15,239 bases of DNA, from positions 1 through 15,239 of the forward strand of contig JALOAH010000083.1 of assembly GCA_023228865.1 (NCBI GenBank), in the 5' to 3' direction. A program made the translations under genes and the position numbers. Source of the DNA: Porticoccaceae bacterium. Lineage in GTDB: Bacteria; Pseudomonadota; Gammaproteobacteria; Pseudomonadales; Porticoccaceae. Shown here in pieces: positions 5,972 through 13,390 of this stretch (positions are counted from its first letter, which is position 1; each line of letters begins with the position of its first letter). The notes beneath the pieces were generated by a model. The model was not told where the DNA came from and did not search any database. It worked only from the letters and a program-made list of their open reading frames with translations.

Positions 5972-6400
5972 ATGCGTCTTTGGTCGTTACATCCGCAATA
6001 TCTCGACCCTCAGGGTTTGGTGGCGCTTTGGCGGGAGGCGCTGCTTGCCCAGGCGGTACTGCGCGGCGAAACCCGTGGCTACCGCAACCATCCGCAACTG
6101 GAGCGCTTCAAGGGTCACCCCGCTACCCTTTCCGCCATCTCGCTATACCTGAAGGCTGTCCACGACGAGGCAACGGTTCGTGGTTATACCTTTGACAAAA
6201 GCAAGATCAAGCCCTGGCGCAAGACGGTGAGCCTCAGCGTCACCTGCGGCCAGATGGCCTATGAGTGGCAGCATCTGATGGCAAAACTGCAGGCTCGCAA
6301 CCCGACGTTGCATCAGGAATGGTTGGCGGTGAGCGCGCCGGAAACACACCCCATCTTTCGCCCCTGCCCTGGTGACATCGAGCCCTGGGAGCGCTATTGA
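5972..6400 (+). CDS. Endonuclease V / pyrimidine-dimer DNA glycosylase family protein
   Basis: This 142-residue protein begins MRLWSLHPQYLD and continues GLVALWREALLAQAVLRGET, the hallmark of bacterial proteins annotated as pyrimidine-dimer DNA glycosylase/endonuclease V (Pyr_excise family). T4 endonuclease V uses the amino group of Thr2 and Glu23. Here Glu22 in LWREAL could match the glutamate, but residue 2 is Arg, so the chemistry may differ. HPQLERFKGH, YLKAVHDEA and the C-terminal PCPGDIEPWERY are also family features as I recall them. The start at 5972 has a weak ribosome-binding site. It lies 68 bases after the methyltransferase stop. Confidence 0.75.
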   Translation: MRLWSLHPQYLDPQGLVALWREALLAQAVLRGETRGYRNHPQLERFKGHPATLSAISLYLKAVHDEATVRGYTFDKSKIKPWRKTVSLSVTCGQMAYEWQHLMAKLQARNPTLHQEWLAVSAPETHPIFRPCPGDIEPWERY

Positions 6401-6460
6401 GCCTCGGATTCGCGCTCGGCCTCTATTCTTTCTTTCCCTGAATCGCCGATAATAGCGGCC

Positions 6461-7726
6461 ATGAATCCCCCCTACTCTTCTCCCTGGGCCGGGCGTGTTC
6501 TGGTTCTGGCGGGCATCCTGTTGTCTGCATTCAACCTGCGCACGGCCGTCACCTCGCTGACCCCATTGCTCGACGCCCTTGGCGCCACCTTCGGCTTCGG
6601 GCCGACCATTACTGGCGTCTTCGGCATGGTGCCCACTGCCGCGTTCGCATTGTTCGGTGTGGTCACCCCCTTCATCGCCCACCGCATCGGGCTGGAAAAT
6701 ACCGCACTGCTGTCGATGGTGTTGGCCGCAGCCGGTCTTCTGGCGCGCGCCTTCGCCGGCAGCACCGCACATCTGCTGATCTCCTCCGCCGTGGCGCTGG
6801 CCGGTATGGGAATTGGCAATGTGGTTCTGCCGCCGCTGGTAAAGCGCTATTTTCCGCTGCGCATCGGTCTCGTCAGCGTCGGTTACATCACCATTCTGCA
6901 GATCGGCACCGTGTTGCCGGCGCTGGTGGCCGTGCCCATGGCACAGGCCGCAGGCTGGCAGGTGGCGCTGGGTTCGTGGTCGCTGTTGGCGGTTGCGGCG
7001 GCGCTGACCTGGGTTGGGGTGTTGGTGCAGGAGCGGCGCCGCGATTCGGTGCTAGCGATGGTGCACGACCAGGCGGTGCGGCCCGGCGATGAAGCGCCGG
7101 AGCTGGTCGAACCCAGGAAGCACTTGCTGACCTGGCGCTCGCCACTGGCGTGGAGCATGACCTTCATGTTCGGCATGACGTCGCTGATCACCTACGCCAT
7201 GTTCACCTGGCTGCCCGCCCTGATGGTGGAAGCGGGCGCAAGCCCCGCATTCGGTGGCGCCATGGTGGCGCTGTTCGCGGCGCCCGGCCTGCTCGGCGCA
7301 TTGGTCATGCCAGTGGCCGCGGTGCGCATGCGCAACCCCTTCCCGCTGGTGGCTTGCTGCGTGCTGGCCTATGCCGTGGCATTTCCGGGCTTGCTGTTGG
7401 CGCCCATGGCGGCGCCCCTGCTGTGGGTGGGGCTCGTCGGGTTGGGAGCCACGACCTTTCCGCTGTCGCTGACATTGATCAATCTGCGCACCCGCACCGC
7501 TGATGGCTCTTCTGCCCTGTCGGGTTTCATGCAGGGGCTGGGCTACACCCTGAGCTGCGCCGGCCCCCTGTTGTTTGGTGTGCTGCACGAGGTCAGCCAC
7601 GGCTGGGGGCTGCCCTTTGCTTTCCTCTCAGTGTGCGTGGTGCTGATGGCGCTGGGCGCGTGGCGGGCGTGCCGTCCCCAGATGCTGGAGGATGATCTGC
7701 GGGTTTTCGGTCGCGGCAAGGGCTGA
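6461..7726 (+). CDS. CynX/NimT-family MFS transporter
   Basis: This 421-residue protein is hydrophobic throughout, with about 12 predicted membrane helices in two halves. They are separated by a charged cytosolic loop at roughly residues 189-222 (QERRRDS onward). LVLAGILLSAFNLRTAVTSL near the start and GIGNVVLPPLVKRYFP at about 116-131 are typical of the CynX/NimT branch of the major facilitator superfamily. Characterised relatives include the cyanate transporter CynX and the 2-nitroimidazole exporter NimT. The substrate here is unknown and no cyanase gene is in the window. The ATG at 6461 has no strong ribosome-binding site; GATAAT lies close upstream, so a very short leader is possible. Confidence 0.85.
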   Translation: MNPPYSSPWAGRVLVLAGILLSAFNLRTAVTSLTPLLDALGATFGFGPTITGVFGMVPTAAFALFGVVTPFIAHRIGLENTALLSMVLAAAGLLARAFAGSTAHLLISSAVALAGMGIGNVVLPPLVKRYFPLRIGLVSVGYITILQIGTVLPALVAVPMAQAAGWQVALGSWSLLAVAAALTWVGVLVQERRRDSVLAMVHDQAVRPGDEAPELVEPRKHLLTWRSPLAWSMTFMFGMTSLITYAMFTWLPALMVEAGASPAFGGAMVALFAAPGLLGALVMPVAAVRMRNPFPLVACCVLAYAVAFPGLLLAPMAAPLLWVGLVGLGATTFPLSLTLINLRTRTADGSSALSGFMQGLGYTLSCAGPLLFGVLHEVSHGWGLPFAFLSVCVVLMALGAWRACRPQMLEDDLRVFGRGKG

Positions 7727-7865
7727 TATGTTGGCGGCGAGCGTCGCCCTATAAGCTTTCGCAACGGGAATATCTGGACTCGGCAACATGGGCTCGGCAA
7801 AAGTGGCGCAACTGCCCTTTTGCGTTTACGCTCTTGATGGACAAGATCACAACAACGAGAAGTCC

Positions 7866-9164
7866 ATGAAACCCATCACCCGCTGGATTGCGGCTACCGC
7901 GCTTTCCCTCACCTTCGCAACGGCCCAGGCTGAATATCAGGAAGATGTGGCCGTCTATGTCAACGCCTCTGTGTGGAGCGGTGAACACGACCGCTTGCTG
8001 GAAAATACCGCGCTTGTGGTGCGCGACGGCGTGGTCGCCAAGGTCGTTGCCATGTCGGAGCTTGATATCCCCGAGGGCGCACGCACCCAGGATCTCGGCG
8101 GCCGTTACGTGGTGCCTGGCCTGATCAATGCCCACGGCCATGTGGGGGTTGCGCGCGGCCTGGCAACCGGGCCTGCCGCGCATTCGGCAGAGAACGTCGA
8201 AGACCAGTTGCGGCTTTACGCCCATTACGGCATCACTACCGTGGTCAGCCTGGGCGACGAGCCGCAGCAGGCTTTCGCGGTGAGGAACGAGCAACAGCCC
8301 GCCGCCGATGGCCAGGCGCGCCTGTGGATGAGCGGCCCGGTCATCGATGCCGACAGCCCCGCGGCGGCGCGTGAAAGCGTCGCGCAGCATCTGGCCGCGA
8401 ACCCCGACTGGATCAAGATTCGCGTCAACGACTATCTCGGTCGCGGCGAGAAGATGCGCCCCGAGGTGTACCGCGCCGTTATCGATGCCGCCCACGATGG
8501 CGGTGTGCCGGTGGCCGTGCATATCGTGGCGCTGGACGACACCCTGGATCTTCTGAAAAGCGGTGCCGATCTGGTGGCCCACAGCGTGCGCGACAAGCCC
8601 GTCAGCCAGGAAATGATCGACCTGATGCGCAGCGAGGGCATTTGCATCACCCCCACCCTGACCCGCGAGATATCCGTATTCGTTTACGCGCAACGGCCAG
8701 ATTTCTTCGACGACCCGTTCTTTCTCGAAACCGCCGATACAGCCGTGCTGGAAGAGCTGCAACAGCCAGAGGTGCAGCAGGGTTACACCGGTCGCGAGGC
8801 CGACTTTTACCGCCAGGCGCTGCCGCTGGCCAAGGCCAACATGATGGCGTTGCACAACGGCGGAGTGCGCATCGCCATGGGCACCGACAGCGGTCCGCCC
8901 GCGCGGTTTCAGGGGTATTTCGAGCACCTGGAAATGGAAATGATGCAGGAGGCTGGTATGACACCGCTGGAAGTGCTCGTTTCCGCCACCCGCAACGCCG
9001 CTGCCTGCATGAGCCTGGATGGCAAGGTGGGCACTCTCGCGCCCGGCAAGGCGGCCGACTTCCTGGTGTTGAGCAAGAATCCTCTGGAGGACGTTCGCAA
9101 TCTGCGCGCCATCGAGGATGTTTACATCGGCGGCATTCGGGTTGAGCGGACAGCCACGCACTGA
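7866..9164 (+). CDS. Exported metal-dependent amidohydrolase
   Basis: This 432-residue protein belongs to the amidohydrolase superfamily (imidazolonepropionase-like branch). Ligands can be placed in order: HGH at residues 90-92, Lys184 in WIKIR as a candidate carboxylated lysine, His219 in VAVHI, His239 in VAHS and Asp341 in GTDSG. GKVGTLAPGKAADFLVL near the C-terminus is the usual closing strand region. The N-terminus KPITRWIAATALSLTFATAQA is a signal peptide, so the enzyme should be periplasmic or secreted. I chose ATG 7866, preceded by GAGAAG, over one at 7788 that would bury the signal peptide. Relatives hydrolyse dipeptides, cyclic amides and similar compounds; the substrate is not evident. 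Confidence 0.87.
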   Translation: MKPITRWIAATALSLTFATAQAEYQEDVAVYVNASVWSGEHDRLLENTALVVRDGVVAKVVAMSELDIPEGARTQDLGGRYVVPGLINAHGHVGVARGLATGPAAHSAENVEDQLRLYAHYGITTVVSLGDEPQQAFAVRNEQQPAADGQARLWMSGPVIDADSPAAARESVAQHLAANPDWIKIRVNDYLGRGEKMRPEVYRAVIDAAHDGGVPVAVHIVALDDTLDLLKSGADLVAHSVRDKPVSQEMIDLMRSEGICITPTLTREISVFVYAQRPDFFDDPFFLETADTAVLEELQQPEVQQGYTGREADFYRQALPLAKANMMALHNGGVRIAMGTDSGPPARFQGYFEHLEMEMMQEAGMTPLEVLVSATRNAAACMSLDGKVGTLAPGKAADFLVLSKNPLEDVRNLRAIEDVYIGGIRVERTATH

Positions 9165-9213
9165 TATCGCCTATAGGCCAACTGCTACCCGGCGGCCATG
9201 AACGGTGCTGTGT

Positions 9214-9222
9214 TGCTATAAT
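9214..9222 (+). promoter_or_regulatory. Extended -10 promoter of the guanidine riboswitch/sugE transcript
   Basis: TGCTATAAT is a perfect extended -10 element. The sequence at -35 is poor, as extended -10 promoters tolerate. A start near 9229 would place both riboswitch hairpins within the 5' leader. Confidence 0.55.
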
Positions 9223-9267
9223 CCGCTCACCATGCGGCGCATGGCAGTCAGACGGCACATTGCCAGC

Positions 9268-9330
9268 AGCGGGGACGACCCCGGTGTTTTTTCCCATTGG
9301 CGGGGACGGCCCTGCAACACGAGGAGTCGT
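9268..9330 (+). promoter_or_regulatory. Guanidine-II (mini-ykkC) riboswitch
   Basis: Two similar hairpins carry ACGR tetraloops. The first is CGGGG-ACGA-CCCCG (9270-9283). The second is GCGGGG-ACGG-CCCTGC (9300-9315). They are separated by 16 bases including a T-run, and GAGGAG (9321-9326) follows directly as the sugE ribosome-binding site. This is the architecture of the guanidine-II class, in which each loop helps bind guanidinium and the structure controls access to the ribosome-binding site. Its position ahead of a SugE/Gdx exporter matches the known regulon. Confidence 0.9.
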
Positions 9331-9333
9331 TCC

Positions 9334-9651
9334 ATGAACTGGTTCTTGCTGGTTATCGCGGGTCTTTTCGAGGTGGTGTGGGCCGTTGGCCTGAAATACA
9401 CCGAAGGTTTCACGCGCCTTGCACCTTCCATCTTCACCCTGAGCGCCATGGGCATCAGTTTTTATCTTCTCAGCCTGGCGTTGCGCAGCTTGCCCCTGGG
9501 TACCGCATACGCCATCTGGGTTGGCATCGGCGCGCTGGGTACCGCCATTGCCGGCATCATTCTGTTTCAGGAACTGGTCAGCCCGCTGAAGCTGGTCAGC
9601 CTGCTGCTGGTGGTGGCGGGAATCATCGGCCTCAAGCTGAGCGCACCCTGA
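9334..9651 (+). CDS. sugE: SugE/Gdx guanidinium exporter (SMR family)
   Basis: This 105-residue protein has four predicted membrane helices and the SMR signature. Glu13 in [18 protein letters not shown] is the conserved proton/substrate carboxylate, and WAVGLKY identifies the SugE (Gdx) branch over the EmrE branch. [21 protein letters not shown] is the third helix region. Characterised Gdx proteins export guanidinium in exchange for protons as antiparallel dimers in the inner membrane. ATG 9334 follows GAGGAG. An upstream in-frame TTG at 9205 would place the riboswitch within coding sequence, so I reject it. The riboswitch upstream supports guanidinium as the natural substrate. Confidence 0.93.
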   Translation: MNWFLLVIAGLFEVVWAVGLKYTEGFTRLAPSIFTLSAMGISFYLLSLALRSLPLGTAYAIWVGIGALGTAIAGIILFQELVSPLKLVSLLLVVAGIIGLKLSAP

Positions 9652-9665
9652 GCGCGGCCTATCTG

Positions 9666-11153
9666 TCAGGCGGAGCGCACACCGCGTTCCGCCGCCCAGG
9701 CGCGCAAGGCATCGAGCTTTTCCGCCATCACCGCCGACAGCGGCGCGGTCGCTGCCAGCTCGGCGAGGATGCGCTCGTCATCCACCGGCTCCGCGCCCAC
9801 CGAGGCGCTGTATAGCGCCGACACCACGACCTGCTCGATCTCCGCGCCGCTGAAACCTTCGCTGGCGATCGCCAGTTCGTCGAGGTCGAAGCGCTGGGGA
9901 TCCAGCTCGCGTCGTGCCAGGTGGATGGAAAAGATCGCTTTGCGGGTGTTCCGATCCGGCAGGTCGACGAAAAATATTTCATCGAAGCGCCCTTTGCGCA
10001 GCAGTTCCGGCGGCAGCCGCGCGATGTCGTTGGCGGTGGCCACCATGAAGACCCGACTCTTGCGCTCCTGCATCCAGGTGAGCAGCGAAGCCAATACCCG
10101 CTGCGACAGCCCGCCGTCGCCATCGCCGCTGCTCAGCCCCTTTTCGATTTCGTCCACCCAGAGCACGCACGGCGCCATCTGATCGGCGAGCTGCAGGGCG
10201 TCGCGGAGATTGCGCTCGGTCTCGCCATGATATTTGTTGTATAGCGCGCCCATGTCCAGACGCAGCATGGGCAGATTCCACATACCCGCCACGGCTTTGG
10301 CGGCCAGGCTCTTGCCGCCGCCTTGCACCCCCAGCAACAACAGGCCCTTGGGGGCATCCAGGCCCTTGTTCGACACCGGCTCGTCGAACGCCTTGCGGCG
10401 CAGCGCGAGCCAGGCCTTGAGATTTTCCATGCCACCGAGGCCGGTGAAATCCTCGCTTTCGAAGCTGTAGGACAGCACGCTTTCCATGTCCATGAGGCGG
10501 AACTTGGCTTGATTGAGGTTGGGAATATCGCGCTCGGTGATCGCACCGTCGTCGTAAATGGCGGTGCGCGCCAGGCGCCGTACCTCGTCATGGCTCAAAC
10601 CCTTGAGCGCCGCCGCCATCCTGATCAGGGTGTTGCTGTCGGCGCGCACTTTCTGCCCGCCGTTGCGCGCCGCCCACTTGCGCGCCTCGTCCTTCACCAG
10701 GGCAAGCACTTCGTTCTCATTCGGCAGCGACAACCGAAAGCGAGCGCTGAAACGGCTGAGCTCCGGTGGCAGGCGAATGGCGTGACTGACCAGCACCAGC
10801 GTGATGGCACCGTTTTCGTTCCTGATGGCGATATCCTTGAGCAGGCGCACCACTTTTGGCTGATCGGTGAGCCACGGGTGCAGATCACAGAGCATGTAGA
10901 TTCCCGCCTGGCCGCGGTGCTTGATATGAGTGAGCATTTCCTGCGGATCGCAATACAGGCTTTCCTGTTCAAGCTGTAGTGCGAACGTGGCGGCTTGCAG
11001 GCCATCGGTGAGACTCCAGCGGTAGAGTTTTTTGTCCGCCTCTCGCGCCACTCTCAACAGCAGGTCCTGGGCACTTTTTTCGTCGTTGCTCTCCAGGGCG
11101 ATGATGGGCAAGTGTGCGGCGATGATCACGGCCAGATCGTGGGCGTCCTGCAT
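9666..11153 (-). CDS. AAA-family ATPase (Ycf46-like)
   Basis: This 495-residue protein has a divergent N-terminal half (residues 1-225) and a canonical AAA module after it. Walker A is GVQGGGKS (275-282), Walker B is CVLWVDE (329-335), sensor 1 is VATAND (371-376), and the arginine-finger region is RKGRFDE (386-392). The N-terminal half has degenerate ATPase-like features ([21 protein letters not shown]), as in Ycf46-type proteins. Those are linked to stress and carbon metabolism in cyanobacteria but are poorly known elsewhere. Start ATG 11153 has GGAG at good spacing. It is convergent with sugE, 14 bases apart, and divergent from coq7. A similar AAA ATPase lies near coq7 in Pseudomonas aeruginosa, as I recall. 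Confidence 0.87.
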   Translation of the reverse strand: MQDAHDLAVIIAAHLPIIALESNDEKSAQDLLLRVAREADKKLYRWSLTDGLQAATFALQLEQESLYCDPQEMLTHIKHRGQAGIYMLCDLHPWLTDQPKVVRLLKDIAIRNENGAITLVLVSHAIRLPPELSRFSARFRLSLPNENEVLALVKDEARKWAARNGGQKVRADSNTLIRMAAALKGLSHDEVRRLARTAIYDDGAITERDIPNLNQAKFRLMDMESVLSYSFESEDFTGLGGMENLKAWLALRRKAFDEPVSNKGLDAPKGLLLLGVQGGGKSLAAKAVAGMWNLPMLRLDMGALYNKYHGETERNLRDALQLADQMAPCVLWVDEIEKGLSSGDGDGGLSQRVLASLLTWMQERKSRVFMVATANDIARLPPELLRKGRFDEIFFVDLPDRNTRKAIFSIHLARRELDPQRFDLDELAIASEGFSGAEIEQVVVSALYSASVGAEPVDDERILAELAATAPLSAVMAEKLDALRAWAAERGVRSA

Positions 11154-11205
11154 GGGGGCTCCGGGCGTTGTTGTGTTTGAGTGCGAAGCGTCGACAGCAC
11201 GTCAC

Positions 11206-11234
11206 TTCGCAGCGCTGCCAAGTTTAGCTACAAT
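11206..11234 (+). promoter_or_regulatory. Likely sigma-70 promoter of coq7
   Basis: TTCGCA (11206-11211) and TACAAT (11229-11234) are separated by exactly 17 bases, 40 bases ahead of the coq7 start codon. The -35 box matches four of six consensus bases and the -10 box five of six. Confidence 0.55.
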
Positions 11235-11274
11235 CCGGGCTCCGCACATAGCGCAACAGGCTTGGAGTGACGCC

Positions 11275-11922
11275 ATGACCGAACGCCGCCTCACCGCTTT
11301 CGACCACCTGATCAGCAGCGCCGACCGCGCCCTGCGCACCCTGACCGCCGACAGCAATCGGGCCCAACGCCCGAGCCCAGGGCTGGGAACGGCGAACGCC
11401 TTCGCGCTGAGCGAGCCCGAACGAAATCACGCCGCCGGCCTGATGCGGGTGAATCACAGCGGCGAAGTGTGCGCCCAGGCGCTTTATCAGGGCCAGGCGC
11501 TGACCGCCAAGCTGCCCCAGGTTCGCGAGGAGATGGAGCAGGCCGCGGAAGAGGAAGTGGACCATCTGGCCTGGTGCGAAACCCGCCTCAAGGAGCTCGA
11601 CAGCCAGCCGAGCGTTCTGAATCCCCTGTGGTACGCCATGTCCTTTGGTATCGGCGCTGGCGCCGGACTGGTGAGCGATCGCCTCAGCCTGGGCTTCGTC
11701 GCCGCCACCGAAGAACTGGTGTGCCAGCACCTGTCGGATCACCTGGAAAGCCTGCCACCCCAGGACGACAAGAGCCGTGCGATCGTCGAGCAGATGCTGG
11801 AAGATGAAGCCAAACACGCCGCCAGCGCCCTTGCCAGCGGCGGCATGGCGTTTCCCGCGCCCGTAAAAGGATTGATGCGCCTGATGTCGAAGGCGATGAC
11901 CAAGACCAGCTATCGAATCTGA
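11275..11922 (+). CDS. coq7: Coq7, 3-demethoxyubiquinol 3-hydroxylase
   Basis: This 215-residue protein is the diiron hydroxylase of late ubiquinone synthesis. The carboxylate and histidine ligands are in place: Glu64 in NHSGEVCAQ, Glu94 and His97 in EEEVDHL, Glu146 in ATEELV, and Glu178 and His181 in EDEAKH. The duplicated ExxH pattern and the length match bacterial Coq7. It acts at the inner membrane and needs oxygen, so it marks an aerobic pathway. ATG 11275 follows GGAGTG. It is divergent from the AAA ATPase. Confidence 0.95.
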   Translation: MTERRLTAFDHLISSADRALRTLTADSNRAQRPSPGLGTANAFALSEPERNHAAGLMRVNHSGEVCAQALYQGQALTAKLPQVREEMEQAAEEEVDHLAWCETRLKELDSQPSVLNPLWYAMSFGIGAGAGLVSDRLSLGFVAATEELVCQHLSDHLESLPPQDDKSRAIVEQMLEDEAKHAASALASGGMAFPAPVKGLMRLMSKAMTKTSYRI

Positions 11923-11963
11923 ACTGCGGGGAGAAGTACCATCTCACCCCTCCCCACCAACAA

Positions 11964-12938
11964 CTAGTTGAATACGCCTCTGTCCTCATCCTGAATGCGG
12001 CGCACCCTTTCCGTCACCGTGATGATGCGCTCCTTCAGCCAGCGGTGCATGGCCGATTGCAGGGTACGGCGATGCTGGAACAGCGACACGGGAATATACA
12101 CGTCGTGGGCGAGATCCTCCGGATAGGGCTTGCGCACGATCTCGAACAAGCTCGCTTCCATCTTGAGGTCGTCGGCGGTGGCGAGCATCAGGCAGTCACT
12201 GGTCTGCAAGGCATAGAGCGCCGTCATCAGTTGATCGGTCACCAGCACCTTGGTGCGCCTGAGCCCCATCTCGGCGATGGTCTTGTCGAAACGGGTGTCG
12301 GACACCGGCGTGATCCGCTCGGACGCGAACAGCAGGTAGTACTGAACGAAGGGGTAGCGCAGCATTTTTTCCAGGGTGAGCGTCTCTCCGGCCAGTGGAT
12401 GTCCCTTGCGCATCCATACAGCGGGAGAGAATCCCCCTACCGGGGTCACCACAAATTCATCCGGCAGCTTGGCATCGGTGGCCAGCACGAAGTCCAGATC
12501 GCCGTCGCGCAGGTGCTGCTGGTAGTTTTCCAGCTTGCTTGAAATCGCGAGCGTGAAGTGAGGCGCCTCGCCCGCCAGTTCCCAGGTGAGCATGGGCGCA
12601 AGCTGTACGGCAACGAATTCCGGCGTTGCAAAGTGGGCAACCCCGGTGTCTTCCTTCGGGTCGAAGACCTTGCCGGCAACCACATCCGCGATGTCCGCCA
12701 ACAGCATTGGCAGGCGCGCCTTGAGTTCCAGCGCGCGCGTGGTAGGCACCAGTTCGCGGCCGCTGCGAATGAACAGCTCATCGTCGAACAACAGGCGCAG
12801 GCGCTGCAACGTCTTGCTCATCGCCGGTTGCGTGATGAACAGACGCTCCGCCGACTTGGTGACGTTGCGCTCTTCGAGAAGAACTTCCAACGCCACCAGT
12901 AAGTTGAGATCAATGCGGGAGAGGGTATTGATGGTCAT
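11964..12938 (-). CDS. LysR-family transcriptional regulator
   Basis: This 324-residue protein has the LysR layout. The N-terminal winged helix-turn-helix is at residues about 8-67 (RIDLNLLVALEVLLEERNVT, then AERLFITQPAMSKTLQRLR and LFDDELFIRSG). The rest is a two-lobed effector-binding domain, residues about 90-310. RIDLNLL is typical of the subgroup containing NodD- and SyrM-like regulators. I prefer ATG 12938; an ATG at 12965 would add nine residues with no better ribosome-binding site. It occupies the place where speD sits in P. aeruginosa. Its start lies about 75 bases from the first small-RNA candidate, transcribed the other way, so the RNA is a natural target to consider. Confidence 0.9.
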   Translation of the reverse strand: MTINTLSRIDLNLLVALEVLLEERNVTKSAERLFITQPAMSKTLQRLRLLFDDELFIRSGRELVPTTRALELKARLPMLLADIADVVAGKVFDPKEDTGVAHFATPEFVAVQLAPMLTWELAGEAPHFTLAISSKLENYQQHLRDGDLDFVLATDAKLPDEFVVTPVGGFSPAVWMRKGHPLAGETLTLEKMLRYPFVQYYLLFASERITPVSDTRFDKTIAEMGLRRTKVLVTDQLMTALYALQTSDCLMLATADDLKMEASLFEIVRKPYPEDLAHDVYIPVSLFQHRRTLQSAMHRWLKERIITVTERVRRIQDEDRGVFN

Positions 12939-12965
12939 TTCATAACCACAGATTATGCCAGCCAT

Positions 12966-13007
12966 GATAATAATACATTTTTTTTATTTTTTGGCTGTAC
13001 CTATAAT
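12966..13007 (+). promoter_or_regulatory. AT-rich element and -10 box ahead of small-RNA candidate 1
   Basis: GATAATAATACATTT (12966-12980) is followed by a T-rich run and TATAAT at 13002-13007. The -35 position is only a T-run, so an activator or an AT-rich UP-like effect may be needed. The first part matches 12 of 19 bases of the Fur-box consensus, which is suggestive only. A related element recurs at 13142-13172. Confidence 0.4.
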
Positions 13008-13013
13008 GCCCAA

Positions 13014-13090
13014 CATTGACATAGCCTCTGTGGCTATCAGTTTCTTACCCCCTGAAAAGTTTGTTGGAGCCCTTAGTGGCTCCTTTTTTT
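13014..13090 (+). ncRNA. Small-RNA candidate 1 (C-rich, intrinsic terminator)
   Basis: A start about 7 bases after the TATAAT at 13002-13007 would give an RNA of about 77 bases. It opens with hairpin ATAGCC-TCTGT-GGCTAT (13021-13037). A single-stranded segment with TTACCCCCTGAAAA (13046-13059) follows, then a terminator hairpin and seven Ts. Hairpin, unpaired C-rich region and terminator with U-tail is the layout of Hfq-type regulatory RNAs. Both flanking genes are on the minus strand. A 62-codon frame runs through it, but the hairpins argue against coding. A paralogue lies 287 bases downstream. Confidence 0.55.
13066..13090 (+). terminator. Intrinsic terminator of small-RNA candidate 1
   Basis: GGAGCC (13066-13071) pairs with GGCTCC (13078-13083) around CTTAGT, followed by TTTTTTT (13084-13090). 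No T-run follows in the minus direction, so it terminates plus-strand transcription. Confidence 0.8.
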
Positions 13091-13141
13091 ATGTCCTGGA
13101 TTTGGTCCGGCGCCAAATCGATAACTTTTGTTTATTTGCCT

Positions 13142-13172
13142 GATAAAAATAATGCATTTCATTTATTGACGG
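13142..13172 (+). promoter_or_regulatory. Second AT-rich element, related to the one at 12966
   Basis: AATAATGCATTTCATTTATTG here parallels AATAATACATTT plus a T-rich run at 12968. It contains TTGACG (13166-13171) but no good -10 at proper distance. It matches about 11 of 19 Fur-box positions. It may be the duplicated regulatory region of the second RNA. Confidence 0.3.
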
Positions 13173-13289
13173 TGCGAGACTAAGCTACGTCCATCAGTTA
13201 CTGCTTTGGCGCCAACCATGATCCTGACGGTTCTTTGCTTTGCAACTTTGGCGATCACAAGCTTGATCGGCCTGTATCTGGTAGACGAG

Positions 13290-13375
13290 AGACGCACATC
13301 ACCATTGATTGGTCGATACTGAAACGCTTTCTATCCCCCTGGAAAATTGTTGGGAGCCTTCGGGCTCCCTTTTTT
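13290..13375 (+). ncRNA. Small-RNA candidate 2 (paralogue of candidate 1)
   Basis: This segment has the same order of parts: a hairpin (ATC-ACCA / TGGT-C-GAT, about 13298-13317), then CTATCCCCCTGGAAAA (13331-13346), then a terminator hairpin with six Ts. The 31-base stretch ending at the terminator stem (13328-13358) aligns with 13041-13071 at most positions, including all five Cs. I see no convincing promoter just upstream, so the 5' end is a guess. The RNA could start as far back as the AT-rich element at 13142-13172. Confidence 0.45.
13352..13375 (+). terminator. Intrinsic terminator of small-RNA candidate 2
   Basis: GGGAGCC (13352-13358) pairs with GGCTCCC (13363-13369) around the stable TTCG tetraloop, followed by six Ts. 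It points rightward into the end of the minus-strand osmC-like gene. In the minus direction the hairpin is followed by AACAATTTTCC, a weak tail. Confidence 0.85.
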
Positions 13376-13390
13376 CTGTCTGCCACAGAC

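Noticed and set aside
7749..9161. 470-codon open frame on the minus strand
   Set aside because: It lies fully antisense to the amidohydrolase, whose motifs and signal peptide are clear. Long antisense frames are common in GC-rich genes.
11932..11956. GGGGAGA / TCTCACCCC symmetry after coq7 as a terminator
   Set aside because: The stem is imperfect and no T-rich tail follows.
12955..13143. 62-codon plus-strand frame over small-RNA candidate 1
   Set aside because: It lacks a ribosome-binding site and reads through the hairpin, the C-run and the terminator. RNA structure explains the sequence better.
13014..13375. Identification of the RNA pair as PrrF1/PrrF2
   Set aside because: Only the tandem arrangement is shared. 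I cannot match the sequence to PrrF and the Fur-box resemblance is weak.
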